DNA from: Psychrosphaera saromensis
GTDB lineage: Bacteria > Pseudomonadota > Gammaproteobacteria > Enterobacterales > Alteromonadaceae
DNA: 64,000 nucleotides
Reading direction: 5' to 3'
NCBI RefSeq assembly: GCF_002954545.1
Contig: NZ_MSCH01000003.1
Span: forward strand, 1,080,824 to 1,144,823
This document shows positions 45,992 through 55,566 of the stretch, piece by piece. A program made the position numbers and the translations under genes. Numbering within the stretch: position 1 is the stretch's first letter; each line of letters begins with the position of its first letter. A model generated the notes under the pieces. That model did no database searches. It saw only the letters and a list, made by a program, of their open reading frames with translations, and was not told the origin of the DNA.

Positions 45992-48478
45992 TTATTTAAT
46001 GGGATCACAGGTTAATTTCTGTAGATCTAGACATAGGTTAAATATTTTTTTTATAACATCACTTGTATGACTCAACTTTTTATTAACTCTATTGCCATTA
46101 ACTGTTGAGCCTTTCGAACCTGTATTTACAAGTTCAAAATCATGGTTAGTGAGTACTTCCGAGATAGAGTCTGAAAAGCGCGAGGAATTTCTCCCCCTAA
46201 ACCAGATAAGAAAACTACCAGAATAAAACTCAATAGTGATTGAATAATCATTACCATTAAATAACCAATTATCTATTAACACATTGGCGTATTCTTCTCG
46301 CGATTTAACTGCTTGATAGGATAGTCGACAAAATGGCTTTATTTGTTCTTGATCTAAAGCTAATTCTTGTTCAATGACTTTGGTGTAAAGCTCACTGTGA
46401 TAATGGTTTCTCTGCGATTCACTAAGTAGAATTATTTCTTCTTTTGCTAAAGATATAAAGCCTTGGCTGCAGTAACTGATTAACGCCTTATACTTAATTA
46501 GTGCTTTTCGCCAATCTTCAATATCTGAGTTTTCGAGCGCGTCATTACAAATTAACATCAAAGAAGTCGCTACGTTTTTAGGATCGAATAGTGAGTCATC
46601 CAGAACAGCTTTTACGTATTTTTGCTTTTCTTCCATAGCAGCGGAGCCAATACGTAACAACCTACGCCAACTATGATCACGATTTATATTGTTTCTTGTT
46701 TCTCTAGTGCTAAGCAAGTTGTACCTGCCACCCGTTTTTTCTGTGAAATATATCCCTTTGCTAAGAACCGCCCTTTCCCATGAATAGTCAATCGTTGAAG
46801 AGCTATACTTGATTAGATTAAATACCGCACTTGCTGATTTAGCATATTGCCCAAATTTACTAAAATATTGCACATCAAGCTCTTCTGTCCAGTCACAATG
46901 CTTATGTTCACGATAAAAAGCTAAGATGCCAGAAAAATTAAGGATGAAGCCAATTTGGCCATTAAAAAATGGATGCTTCTCTGCTCCTACGACTGCATTA
47001 CTCCACTCAGGTGACTTCAGCAATAAATGTGCTTTAATTTTCTCTTCTAGTACCTGTGCACCAACAAATCCCGTTAGTTCAAGTTCACCTTTAAACGTCA
47101 CTAATATAGAAGTATCGAATTGGCTTAATTCATTAATGGCAAAAAGCGCTTTATAGAATTCATCAGCGGTATTAATAATGGTATTTTCAACTAAATTGTA
47201 GATAACACGCATCCAAGAACTTAACTGGCCTTTGTCTTTATTCTTTGCAACGTAGGTGTAAAAAGCATAAAAACGTAATTTGTCATCATAACTTGCGCTG
47301 TTCCAAATAACTTTCTTAAACGTTTTCTCTTCTGAGTAATAGTATTGGTCTTCAAGGTAAGGGCTAATTTGGTTGCCTACCAAACCGTCATTATAAATTA
47401 AATCCAACATATCAATCAGACGAATGATTAAATTTTGGTTAAAGCATTTAAGTTCTTCATATTTGGAAAGCGTCGGCGCTTGTAAACGTCCAGACAAGCC
47501 AAAAATATCGCTCTTAGCTTTAGCTAATAAAACAGGAGAGTTCTTATTATCCAACAGGTATTGATAAGCGATAATTAACCTGAAGAAGTTCATTAACTCA
47601 TCATCGAAAGTATTATCGTCAGAGTAAGTATTTCTATATGGCCAGAATAAGTCAGCCCAACTGGTATCAATTTTATGAATAAAGTAATCGAAACCATCAA
47701 CTTGGCCTTCTCTAAAAACTAGTTGATAATCTGGCCACTGTTGATCGTACGACTGAATGAATTGTTCAAGCTTTGCTTTAAAGTTTTCAAAAACAGTTAA
47801 CGGCTTTCCGCGTGCATTCATCTTGATATATAACTCATCAGATAAACCAAACGAGTGGAGATTCAAGAATTGAAAGGTAATATAGGGGTGGGCGGTATCT
47901 GAAAGTTTATCGAATAAGCCATCGGATTTTCCTACAAACATCTCTTGAATCGCATCTAACATGCATAAACAAGCTTGAACCGTAGGGTCTTGCTTCCAAG
48001 ACAAATAAAACCACTGACTATCACTTATTTGAACACTAAGCTTACGCTTACTACTAACAAAGTTATTCGCCATTAACGCATTAAAAAATTCTGTTGTACT
48101 TGGCCTTGTTTTATAAGTAAAACGCGAACGACTGTCAGACGTAACAAAGCGTTCTTTAAAATCAGACTGTTGATTATTTTCAACTGCCAAGAACCAATGA
48201 AGTAAAAACAAGGTTGTTAAACGTTGCTGACCATCGAGCACAGAGAATATTTTATTATCTCCATTTTCAAAGTTGCCATAAACAAAATCAAGGTCAAGAG
48301 GGTGCCTTTCTGGATCGTCTTCTACCGTTAAAACATTAAACAATGAACGTAAAAACAAAGTTCTTACTTCACTTTCTTCAGAGCGGCCTTGTGCATAATC
48401 TCGCTGTAATATCGGAATTTCGATACTGTCAACTTCATCAAACAAACCATAAAATGTTAAGCTTTTACCACTGCTCAT
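45992..48478 (-). CDS. Large DUF262 protein, second of a coupled pair
   Basis: An 828-residue protein. IPILQRDYAQGR (residues 21-32) and VLDGQQRLTTLF (D82-R86) define an N-terminal DUF262 domain. The remainder is helical and not assignable; no clear HNH motif. The ATG at 48478 overlaps the stop of the preceding DUF262 gene (ATGA) and has AAAGGAG upstream, so the two proteins are made in concert and probably form a complex, as GmrS and GmrD do. Confidence 0.78.
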   Translation of the reverse strand: MSSGKSLTFYGLFDEVDSIEIPILQRDYAQGRSEESEVRTLFLRSLFNVLTVEDDPERHPLDLDFVYGNFENGDNKIFSVLDGQQRLTTLFLLHWFLAVENNQQSDFKERFVTSDSRSRFTYKTRPSTTEFFNALMANNFVSSKRKLSVQISDSQWFYLSWKQDPTVQACLCMLDAIQEMFVGKSDGLFDKLSDTAHPYITFQFLNLHSFGLSDELYIKMNARGKPLTVFENFKAKLEQFIQSYDQQWPDYQLVFREGQVDGFDYFIHKIDTSWADLFWPYRNTYSDDNTFDDELMNFFRLIIAYQYLLDNKNSPVLLAKAKSDIFGLSGRLQAPTLSKYEELKCFNQNLIIRLIDMLDLIYNDGLVGNQISPYLEDQYYYSEEKTFKKVIWNSASYDDKLRFYAFYTYVAKNKDKGQLSSWMRVIYNLVENTIINTADEFYKALFAINELSQFDTSILVTFKGELELTGFVGAQVLEEKIKAHLLLKSPEWSNAVVGAEKHPFFNGQIGFILNFSGILAFYREHKHCDWTEELDVQYFSKFGQYAKSASAVFNLIKYSSSTIDYSWERAVLSKGIYFTEKTGGRYNLLSTRETRNNINRDHSWRRLLRIGSAAMEEKQKYVKAVLDDSLFDPKNVATSLMLICNDALENSDIEDWRKALIKYKALISYCSQGFISLAKEEIILLSESQRNHYHSELYTKVIEQELALDQEQIKPFCRLSYQAVKSREEYANVLIDNWLFNGNDYSITIEFYSGSFLIWFRGRNSSRFSDSISEVLTNHDFELVNTGSKGSTVNGNRVNKKLSHTSDVIKKIFNLCLDLQKLTCDPIK

Positions 48479-50286
48479 GAGTGCACTCCTTTGCCACAAA
48501 AAATGCCATAAATACTATCTACCATAGCTGATTGATGATCTTGACTGTCCTTGGCTTCCCAGAACAACATTTTGTCTACTTGTTTACTGTAATATTTCAA
48601 AAAAGCATTTTTAGTACACAAAGGAACAAATGTCGCTTGTTTATCAAGGGCAATAATTCTAGATCGCTTAATAGGGAACACTGCATTTTGGTAGCTACGA
48701 TTAGTGGAGCTGTCTAAAAGTGTTAAGTTACCAATAGAATTATCTACATCTTCATCGCCACTTGGGTCATATAGCGCTAAAACTCGCTGGTAAATAGATT
48801 TAAACTGATCATTATCAAAGGTTGCTCTTTTCAATAATACGTCAGCATCTACTCTTATTTTTTGGGCAGCACTAGCATCTTCAGGCGCTCTTTCTTCAGC
48901 TGAAATGGTATTATCTTCAGAGATATAATCTATTACATTAGTCAGCCAGACTTTTTGTTTGTCTCTTACACTTGGCATATCAGAAGCAACAGAACGTATG
49001 TGCTCTATATCCCATACATCTAATTTAAATTTTTCAAATTGAAAGCGAGAGTTTGTCTGAGGGTTCGCCAGCAAACTCGCAATATTAAACAATAATAAAA
49101 TAGCTCGTAACCGCTTTGGACCAGAGTCATAACTTAACTGAGATAGATCAGCTTCAACGGTTTCTTTAGTTAAGTCAGAAAAGGTTTTAGACGGGAATGA
49201 TTTGTTAAACACACGCTTTATTAACGCTTGTCTAAACTCGTATTTCGTTTGGCTCGCATCACTTAAATCAAATAACTCTTCAATAGCTGTATTTTGTGAA
49301 ACTAAATAGCCTACTAAATGAAATAGAGCACGATCATTAAACCACTCATCCAATGTCATAAAGCACTGTTTAACCTTGAGCCATTCCTGCACTACATCGG
49401 CGTCTTGTTCGTTAAGTAACTGGTTAAACTGAAGGAATATCTTTAATTTATCAGTCTCAATAATACCATCACTGCTTAATTTATTGGCAGCTAACGAAAG
49501 AACAAACTCTATTCGGTTAGTTTTAATTGGGCTATTGCTAACAAAGTACCAAAAGGCATCGTCTTGTAAACGTTTTTCAATGGCGTCCCATTCCTGTGAA
49601 ATATTAAGTTGTTGAAGATGTCTTGCTGCTTTCCCATCTTGATCAAAATTACTCGACTTTAAAAACAGCGCCTTCACTAGTTCAGCATTAACTAAAGGAA
49701 TTTTACCCATATTGAGTCGGGTAAATACATCGGTAACAACTTCATTATCACCAATTGGATACCAAATAACTTTAACGTTTTTACCTATATCATCTTCATT
49801 TAATAGGGTTTGAATGAACTTTATTTGATAAGTCCCATCTTGTTGTTTAAACCATTCATTAACAGCTTTCTTTGCTTCAACGATATGGTAAAAATCAATA
49901 TTTTCTTCACCGCGTGCTTCATCAATATTCTCAAGAAAATCAGCACTACTTTCTCTGGTTTCGTAACTTAGTTGATATCGTGACTTACCTAGTAGTGTCA
50001 GAATATCTTTTAAGTAAGTCAGAATGATAAATATAGTGGTTAAACGTTGTTGCCCATCAACCAGTTCCCAAGCATCGTTATGCTGTTTCACTACAATGGG
50101 TTGTAGGCAATAAAAAGCACCTTTATTGCTATTCTCAGCTTGTTGTTGAAACTCTTTTATATCGTCTAGCAATTCAGTCACTTGTCGCTTAGTCCAGCGA
50201 TATCCACGCTGGTAAGCAGGAATATAAAAGGTTTTATTTAGCAGGTCACTTATCGGTTTTAGAACCAATTTATTATTATCAGGCAT
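48475..50286 (-). CDS. DUF262-DUF1524 protein, first of a coupled pair
   Basis: A 603-residue protein. DUF262 motifs are PAYQRGYRW (residues 23-31) and LVDGQQRLTT (D77-R81). In the C-terminal region, WDIEHIRS and SIGNLTLLDSSTNRSYQNAVFPIKR fit DUF1524, the HNH-like nuclease domain of GmrSD-type enzymes. AAGGA precedes the ATG. It lies 212 bases behind hsdR in the same direction. Likely a modification-dependent restriction component. Confidence 0.82.
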   Translation of the reverse strand: MPDNNKLVLKPISDLLNKTFYIPAYQRGYRWTKRQVTELLDDIKEFQQQAENSNKGAFYCLQPIVVKQHNDAWELVDGQQRLTTIFIILTYLKDILTLLGKSRYQLSYETRESSADFLENIDEARGEENIDFYHIVEAKKAVNEWFKQQDGTYQIKFIQTLLNEDDIGKNVKVIWYPIGDNEVVTDVFTRLNMGKIPLVNAELVKALFLKSSNFDQDGKAARHLQQLNISQEWDAIEKRLQDDAFWYFVSNSPIKTNRIEFVLSLAANKLSSDGIIETDKLKIFLQFNQLLNEQDADVVQEWLKVKQCFMTLDEWFNDRALFHLVGYLVSQNTAIEELFDLSDASQTKYEFRQALIKRVFNKSFPSKTFSDLTKETVEADLSQLSYDSGPKRLRAILLLFNIASLLANPQTNSRFQFEKFKLDVWDIEHIRSVASDMPSVRDKQKVWLTNVIDYISEDNTISAEERAPEDASAAQKIRVDADVLLKRATFDNDQFKSIYQRVLALYDPSGDEDVDNSIGNLTLLDSSTNRSYQNAVFPIKRSRIIALDKQATFVPLCTKNAFLKYYSKQVDKMLFWEAKDSQDHQSAMVDSIYGIFCGKGVHS

Positions 50287-50498
50287 CCGAATTCCTTAGT
50301 TTTTATCAACGGGCAAATCAATTTTATCTGCGAGTAATTTAGACACCCCGACTTGTTTTATTGAAGACAGCTCACAACTCTATGTTTGAATTATTCACAT
50401 GCATCAGTATTTCCTTATAACTTACCCAATATAGCTCTAGTTTCAAGAGCTGGGAATCCAGCTATTGTTGATTTTGAATCTATATTCATACTAACTAG

Positions 50499-53400
50499 CT
50501 AAACCTGCTTATTCATAAAATTATTATTTTTACTCAAACCTTTCATCAATACATCAAACATCAGTTCAGCAAAGCCTTTTGCAACAGCTTCGTTTGATAG
50601 CACCTTCATAGCCATGTTTTCATGTACCCCCATACTTTCTATCACTGCATCATTTATAGACTCAGAGAATGCTCCTAGCATGGCTTGTTCTTTACTGTTG
50701 TTGCGAAGTTGATCCATTACTGTATCGTTTTCAGAAACTTTACCAGCAATAGTATTAGCGTAATTGACCATATCGCCTTCCGTTAAGCCGTCTTCAACAA
50801 AGAGATCATTCATACGACTGATTATTTCGATTAACAACTCGGTTTGGGCATCTTTTGGTGTCGCACCACTACTTTCTTTAGTTGGTGCCAAATAAGATTT
50901 AGGTTCTTCCCCAATCTTATATCCAAGTTCTAAATTGGCTTCACGTTGCTCGTGTAAACGGAAATGTGTCATTGCTACATCTGACAAATCTATATCATCT
51001 TGAAGCACATCGTAACGTAGTAGGGGGTGTAAGTGCTTGGCGAATATGCTCAATTTCTCTAAGTCATAGTCATCAAAATCTACTATTTGAGAACTGAATT
51101 CGTAGTAACGGCAAAATGAAATTAAATCTTTCTTGAATACTTCAATAATATCCCGTGCTTCTTTAGCATTTTTAACGCTGTTTTCAGCAAACTTAACTTT
51201 CTTGTCGTTGTTCTCAGCTTTAGCTTTTTCTAATTCTGCCCTAGCAATATCGAGTACATGCGTAGCTTCTTTATAACGAACAGAAAAACGTTCTACAGCT
51301 GGTTTACAGATATTGGCTAACTTGTCCTGTTTAGTACGTTTATTGTTATAAGCTTCTACAAAGTTTTCAATCTCAGACCATTGATAAATGCCAACAGAAT
51401 TAAGCTTTTCCATAATCTCATAAACAAGATTTGGATCTGATACCCCCGATAATTCAGCCGTTTGAAAGTAAACTTTAAACTCTTCTAAGATTTCTTCTGG
51501 TTCATTTACAAAATCCAGTACAAAGGTTTTATCTTTACCTTTGTACGTGCGGTTTAATCGTGAAAGGGTTTGAATACACTCAACACCTTTAAGTGGCTTA
51601 TCAACGTACATAGCTACTAACTTTGGCTGATCAAAACCTGTTTGGAATTTATTAGCAACCAGCATTACTTGATAATCAGAAGTATCAAACGCCTTACGCA
51701 TATCTCTACCACGTAAATTAGGGTTCATACTTCTTTCAGTGAATGCCATATCTGGAAAATCAGGATCATTAATTTCACCTGAAAATGCCACCATAGCATT
51801 CACATTCTCATAGCCTTTGTTGGCAACGTATTTTTCAAAAGCGAGTTTATATCTAACAGCCTCTAATCGGCTTGATGTCACCACCATAGCTTTCGCTTCA
51901 CCACCTAATAAGTGCTTAACCTTACTATTAAAGTGCTCAATAATAGTTTCAACTTTTTGAGCAATATTATGTGGGTGTAACCGTACCCATTTAGCCATTT
52001 TAGTAGCCGCTTTTTTACTATCAACTTCGTGGTCACTATCAGGGTTTTGATGCGCTAATTGATACGCTACGCGATAACTAGTGTAGTTTTGCAATACATC
52101 TAATATAAAACCTTCTTCAATGGCTTGGCGCATTGAATAAACGTGGAAAGGTTCAGGCTTATTGTCATCAGTTGCTGGTGATTCTGGATCAGGACAACGA
52201 CCAAATAACTCAAGTGTTTTACCTTTAGGTGTAGCGGTAAAAGCAAAGTAACTAATATTTTTAGAGCCTTTTCTCGCTTCTAAACTTAAACGTAATATAT
52301 CTTCACTTGCTAACTCGCCATCTTCACCTAACTGCTCTGCCCCTAATTTTTCAGACATAAGCACTTCGCGGAGTTTGCGCGCAGTGGTTCCAGTTTGGCT
52401 TGAGTGAGCTTCATCGGCAATAACTGCAAAGCTTCTACCTGCTAAAGTTGAATCTTTTCTAATGGCTTCTAAAACATGTGGAAAGGTTTGAATGGTAACA
52501 ATAATAATAGAAGTGCCTGACTTTAGTTCGCTTGCAAGCTGTGACGATTTAGATCCTTGAGCTTCTTCTCTATTAACACGGGCTATCATGCCCTCGTTAT
52601 GGTCAAACTGATAAATAGTATCTTGTAACTGGCTATCAAGTACCGTTCTATCAGTAATAACAATTACAGAATCAAATACCTTATCACCAACCTGCTTTTG
52701 TAAAGCGTTATGGTTTGAATAGTAATGCAGTGATGCTAATTGATGTGATAACCAAGCAATTGAGTTTGATTTACCAGAGCCAGCACTGTGCTGAATGAGA
52801 TACTTTTCACCAGTACCTTCTTGCTCTACGGTATTTAATAATGTCGATACCGCAGACCATTGGTGATAACGCGGAAATATCAGCGTTTCTTTTTTAACAA
52901 TGGAACCATCAAGTTGTTCTTTTTCTTCTACTTGCAGGTGAATGTAGCGGCCTAAAATGGTTAATAAATTATCTTTTTGAAATATTTCATTCCAAAGATA
53001 AGCTGTAGGATAGCCATCTGTAGAGCCTTCAGCAGTTAGAGGAACATCGTTACCAGCAGCCCCTTCACTTGTACCTTGGTCAAACGGTAAAAAGAAGGTA
53101 CTTTTACCTGCTAAACGCGTTGTCATTGCTACGTTATATTGGCTAACAGCAAAATGGACTAACGCACCACGTTTAAAGGTTAATAATGGCTCAGGCTTTT
53201 TAGTTTTAGGATCTTTAGGTTGGCGATCCTTCATGTATTGAATTTTGGCATTATCTAATGCTTGTTTAAATTCAGACTTTAACTCTAAGGTAGCAACAGG
53301 AATGCCATTAACAAACAAAGTTAAATCTATTCTACCTTCGTAATTATTAGGTGAATAAACCAGTTCAGGCACAACACGTAATATGTTTTGCTCATAACGC

Positions 53401-53747
53401 TGAATAGCATCAGGATTTAAACCATGATCTGGCTTAAATGAGCATAAACTAAATTTAGCACCGCGATCTTTAACTAAATTGCGTAATACCCAAAGTGTTC
53501 CTTTATTACTGGCAGATAAATCTCGAACCACCGTTTTTAACAGTGCTTCTTCAGGATTTTTGGGGTGTATGCCTAACTGCTTTTCCCATTGTTCTGGCTG
53601 AGTCGCTTTAATAAAAGAAATTACATCTTCAGGGTATAAAGCCAATTCTTTATCATAATTTTTAGACTCGCCTAACAACCAAGCATGAGATTGCATTTGG
53701 TCTAAAATATCATTTTGGAATACTACTTCTTGGGCTTTACTACTCAT
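50499..53747 (-). CDS. hsdR: Type I restriction endonuclease subunit R
   Basis: The translocating and cleaving subunit, 1082 residues from ATG 53747 (AAGGAAG upstream; a longer frame overlaps the previous gene and is rejected). The nuclease core includes GRIDLTLFVNGIPVATLELKSE. The helicase motifs are HSAGSGKSNSIAWL (Walker A), DEAHSSQ (motif II), FTATPKGKT (III) and ANKFQTGFDQPKL with LSRLNRTYKGK (VI). It is separated from hsdS by a three-gene insert. Confidence 0.95.
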   Translation of the reverse strand: MSSKAQEVVFQNDILDQMQSHAWLLGESKNYDKELALYPEDVISFIKATQPEQWEKQLGIHPKNPEEALLKTVVRDLSASNKGTLWVLRNLVKDRGAKFSLCSFKPDHGLNPDAIQRYEQNILRVVPELVYSPNNYEGRIDLTLFVNGIPVATLELKSEFKQALDNAKIQYMKDRQPKDPKTKKPEPLLTFKRGALVHFAVSQYNVAMTTRLAGKSTFFLPFDQGTSEGAAGNDVPLTAEGSTDGYPTAYLWNEIFQKDNLLTILGRYIHLQVEEKEQLDGSIVKKETLIFPRYHQWSAVSTLLNTVEQEGTGEKYLIQHSAGSGKSNSIAWLSHQLASLHYYSNHNALQKQVGDKVFDSVIVITDRTVLDSQLQDTIYQFDHNEGMIARVNREEAQGSKSSQLASELKSGTSIIIVTIQTFPHVLEAIRKDSTLAGRSFAVIADEAHSSQTGTTARKLREVLMSEKLGAEQLGEDGELASEDILRLSLEARKGSKNISYFAFTATPKGKTLELFGRCPDPESPATDDNKPEPFHVYSMRQAIEEGFILDVLQNYTSYRVAYQLAHQNPDSDHEVDSKKAATKMAKWVRLHPHNIAQKVETIIEHFNSKVKHLLGGEAKAMVVTSSRLEAVRYKLAFEKYVANKGYENVNAMVAFSGEINDPDFPDMAFTERSMNPNLRGRDMRKAFDTSDYQVMLVANKFQTGFDQPKLVAMYVDKPLKGVECIQTLSRLNRTYKGKDKTFVLDFVNEPEEILEEFKVYFQTAELSGVSDPNLVYEIMEKLNSVGIYQWSEIENFVEAYNNKRTKQDKLANICKPAVERFSVRYKEATHVLDIARAELEKAKAENNDKKVKFAENSVKNAKEARDIIEVFKKDLISFCRYYEFSSQIVDFDDYDLEKLSIFAKHLHPLLRYDVLQDDIDLSDVAMTHFRLHEQREANLELGYKIGEEPKSYLAPTKESSGATPKDAQTELLIEIISRMNDLFVEDGLTEGDMVNYANTIAGKVSENDTVMDQLRNNSKEQAMLGAFSESINDAVIESMGVHENMAMKVLSNEAVAKGFAELMFDVLMKGLSKNNNFMNKQV

Positions 53748-53770
53748 AATATGCTTCCTTTCAGCTATTT

Positions 53771-54511
53771 TTATAATTCTCGAAACACACAAGTTATTTC
53801 TTTAGGGTTATTTTTCCATAAATGATCAAAACCACTAGATAGCATAATTTCAATATTGCTTTCTGGTGAATAAACTTTTAGGTAACGGTCATGAAAGCCA
53901 GCGTATTCTGTGTTTACTTGTACAGTCCAGTGTTGATAGATCTCTGTAAGGAACTGAGGGGTGATTTTTTGGCTATTTTTTATTGCTTGAATGTCATCGT
54001 GAGTTTCAACATATTCGATGATTAAACTTTGCCTTGGTAAAACACTCAGAAATAGTGCCTTTGTATTATCCCAATTACTCGCCAAATAATTATCACAAAC
54101 AACTACTTTTGTAGCGTTTGAGCAAAGAGACTGTATATAACTTAATAAAAAAGCTCTGTCATCTTCAGGTTTTAGATGTACTGATACGGTTTTATTAATT
54201 AACCCTTTTGTATAATTAACGAATGGAAGTTGAGGGTTTTCATCATCAGTTAGAATAACTTTGTAGCTTGATGAAGTCGCTAGTTGTTCAATTTCATGTG
54301 CAGCATCATTCCTATGTGCTAATTGAGAGAGTAGACGTCCATAATCAGCAATCTCTAACCCTTGTGCTTTAGCTTCAACCATTTGTTTATGATTTGTTAA
54401 ATAAGGCAAACTGATCTTTTGCATTAACTTTTTATATTTCTTTTGATGCTTTTCCCTATTTTCATATGCTATTAATAGTGATGTACTTAATACCATTTTT
54501 CCATTTGACAC
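53771..54511 (-). CDS. PLD-like/MIT-C-like protein of the hsd-embedded trio
   Basis: A 246-residue soluble protein. The C-terminal stretch FHDRYLKVYSPESNIEIMLSSGFDHL resembles phospholipase-D-like domains with an H-D-R-Y sequence as found in several defence effectors; no full HKD motif is present. The N-terminal half is helical and charged. GTG start with GAGG upstream, five bases after the ATPase stop. Likely the effector or accessory partner of the ATPase. Confidence 0.55.
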   Translation of the reverse strand: MSNGKMVLSTSLLIAYENREKHQKKYKKLMQKISLPYLTNHKQMVEAKAQGLEIADYGRLLSQLAHRNDAAHEIEQLATSSSYKVILTDDENPQLPFVNYTKGLINKTVSVHLKPEDDRAFLLSYIQSLCSNATKVVVCDNYLASNWDNTKALFLSVLPRQSLIIEYVETHDDIQAIKNSQKITPQFLTEIYQHWTVQVNTEYAGFHDRYLKVYSPESNIEIMLSSGFDHLWKNNPKEITCVFREL

Positions 54512-54516
54512 AGCAA

Positions 54517-55566
54517 TTACCTCATATCCATTAGTTCTTTGAGGGTTGCATCAAAGAATCCTGATGGAAATCCAACAACGTTCTTTTCTGTATCATTAAA
54601 CTTACCATTTTCATCAATAAATAAAGTGGTAAATGGCTCTGAAACATCTGGTTTGTAGTGAATAACGACATCATTCGTGTCTATTTTCTCTTCATAAACT
54701 TCATAAGCAATTCGGTTAATTAAATGCTCACAATGTGTTTCAACGATAAGTTGAATACCTTTGCTTGCTATAAATGTTAGGAATACACCAAGTAGTGCTT
54801 GTGTTTTAGGGTGAAGCTGTACTTCAGGGTTTTCTAATAAAATCATATCCCCTTTTTTAGCTATTAAGCAAATAATTAAAACTTTAGCTACATAACTCAT
54901 TCCTGCGCCTAAATTTAAAGGTGAAACATTGCTATCAATATCTTCAACTTTAAATGACACCTTTACTTGATCACTTACTTTTTCAGTGACTAACTCGGAA
55001 GGAGTACAAGTAATAAAACTTAACCACTGGCTTAACTGATAGGCTATTGTTTTAGAACCATCAAAGTGAATTAATTCATCAGGTAACTTTTTACCTTTAA
55101 GCTTTTCAAAAGTTGAAAAAAGAAATTCACCTAAATTACCTACTTTTCTTTCTGATGTAGGTACTAACTCTTGAGCACCTATTCGATTTGCATTTAAATA
55201 TAAAAGTTCTGGTACATTTGAATTTTGTATATTTTCGTAAATAAATTCAAGATTACTGTTTTTTTCAGCACCATTAACAGAAAACTTTACTTTATGGTTT
55301 ACACCGCTTGTATCAGTGACACTAATTTCAATTTCTTTCGCATTTACTTTTTTATTTCTAATAACACTAAAGTCACTTAAATATCGAATCAACTCTTCCA
55401 TACTATATTCATTGTTAGTAACACTGTGTTTTATTAACAACATTAAAGCCTGAATAACAGTTGATTTACCTGACGAGTTAGCACCAGTTAAAATAGTTAA
55501 TGGGGCTAGTTTTAATGAGGCTTTATCTATACTTTTTAAATTAAGTATATTTATATTTTTAAGCAT
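54517..55566 (-). CDS. DUF3696-type AAA ATPase of the hsd-embedded trio
   Basis: A 349-residue ABC/SMC-like ATPase. Walker A is GANSSGKST (28-36); MILLENPEVQLHPKTQ gives Walker B, IVETHCEHLINRI the D-loop/H-switch region, and FPSGFFDATLKEL the terminal DUF3696 (COG4938) signature. Related to OLD-like defence ATPases. It overlaps the upstream DUF262 gene by eight bases, and the PLD-like gene follows at once. I recall a similar set in the Menshen defence system but cannot confirm it. Confidence 0.85.
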   Translation of the reverse strand: MLKNINILNLKSIDKASLKLAPLTILTGANSSGKSTVIQALMLLIKHSVTNNEYSMEELIRYLSDFSVIRNKKVNAKEIEISVTDTSGVNHKVKFSVNGAEKNSNLEFIYENIQNSNVPELLYLNANRIGAQELVPTSERKVGNLGEFLFSTFEKLKGKKLPDELIHFDGSKTIAYQLSQWLSFITCTPSELVTEKVSDQVKVSFKVEDIDSNVSPLNLGAGMSYVAKVLIICLIAKKGDMILLENPEVQLHPKTQALLGVFLTFIASKGIQLIVETHCEHLINRIAYEVYEEKIDTNDVVIHYKPDVSEPFTTLFIDENGKFNDTEKNVVGFPSGFFDATLKELMDMR

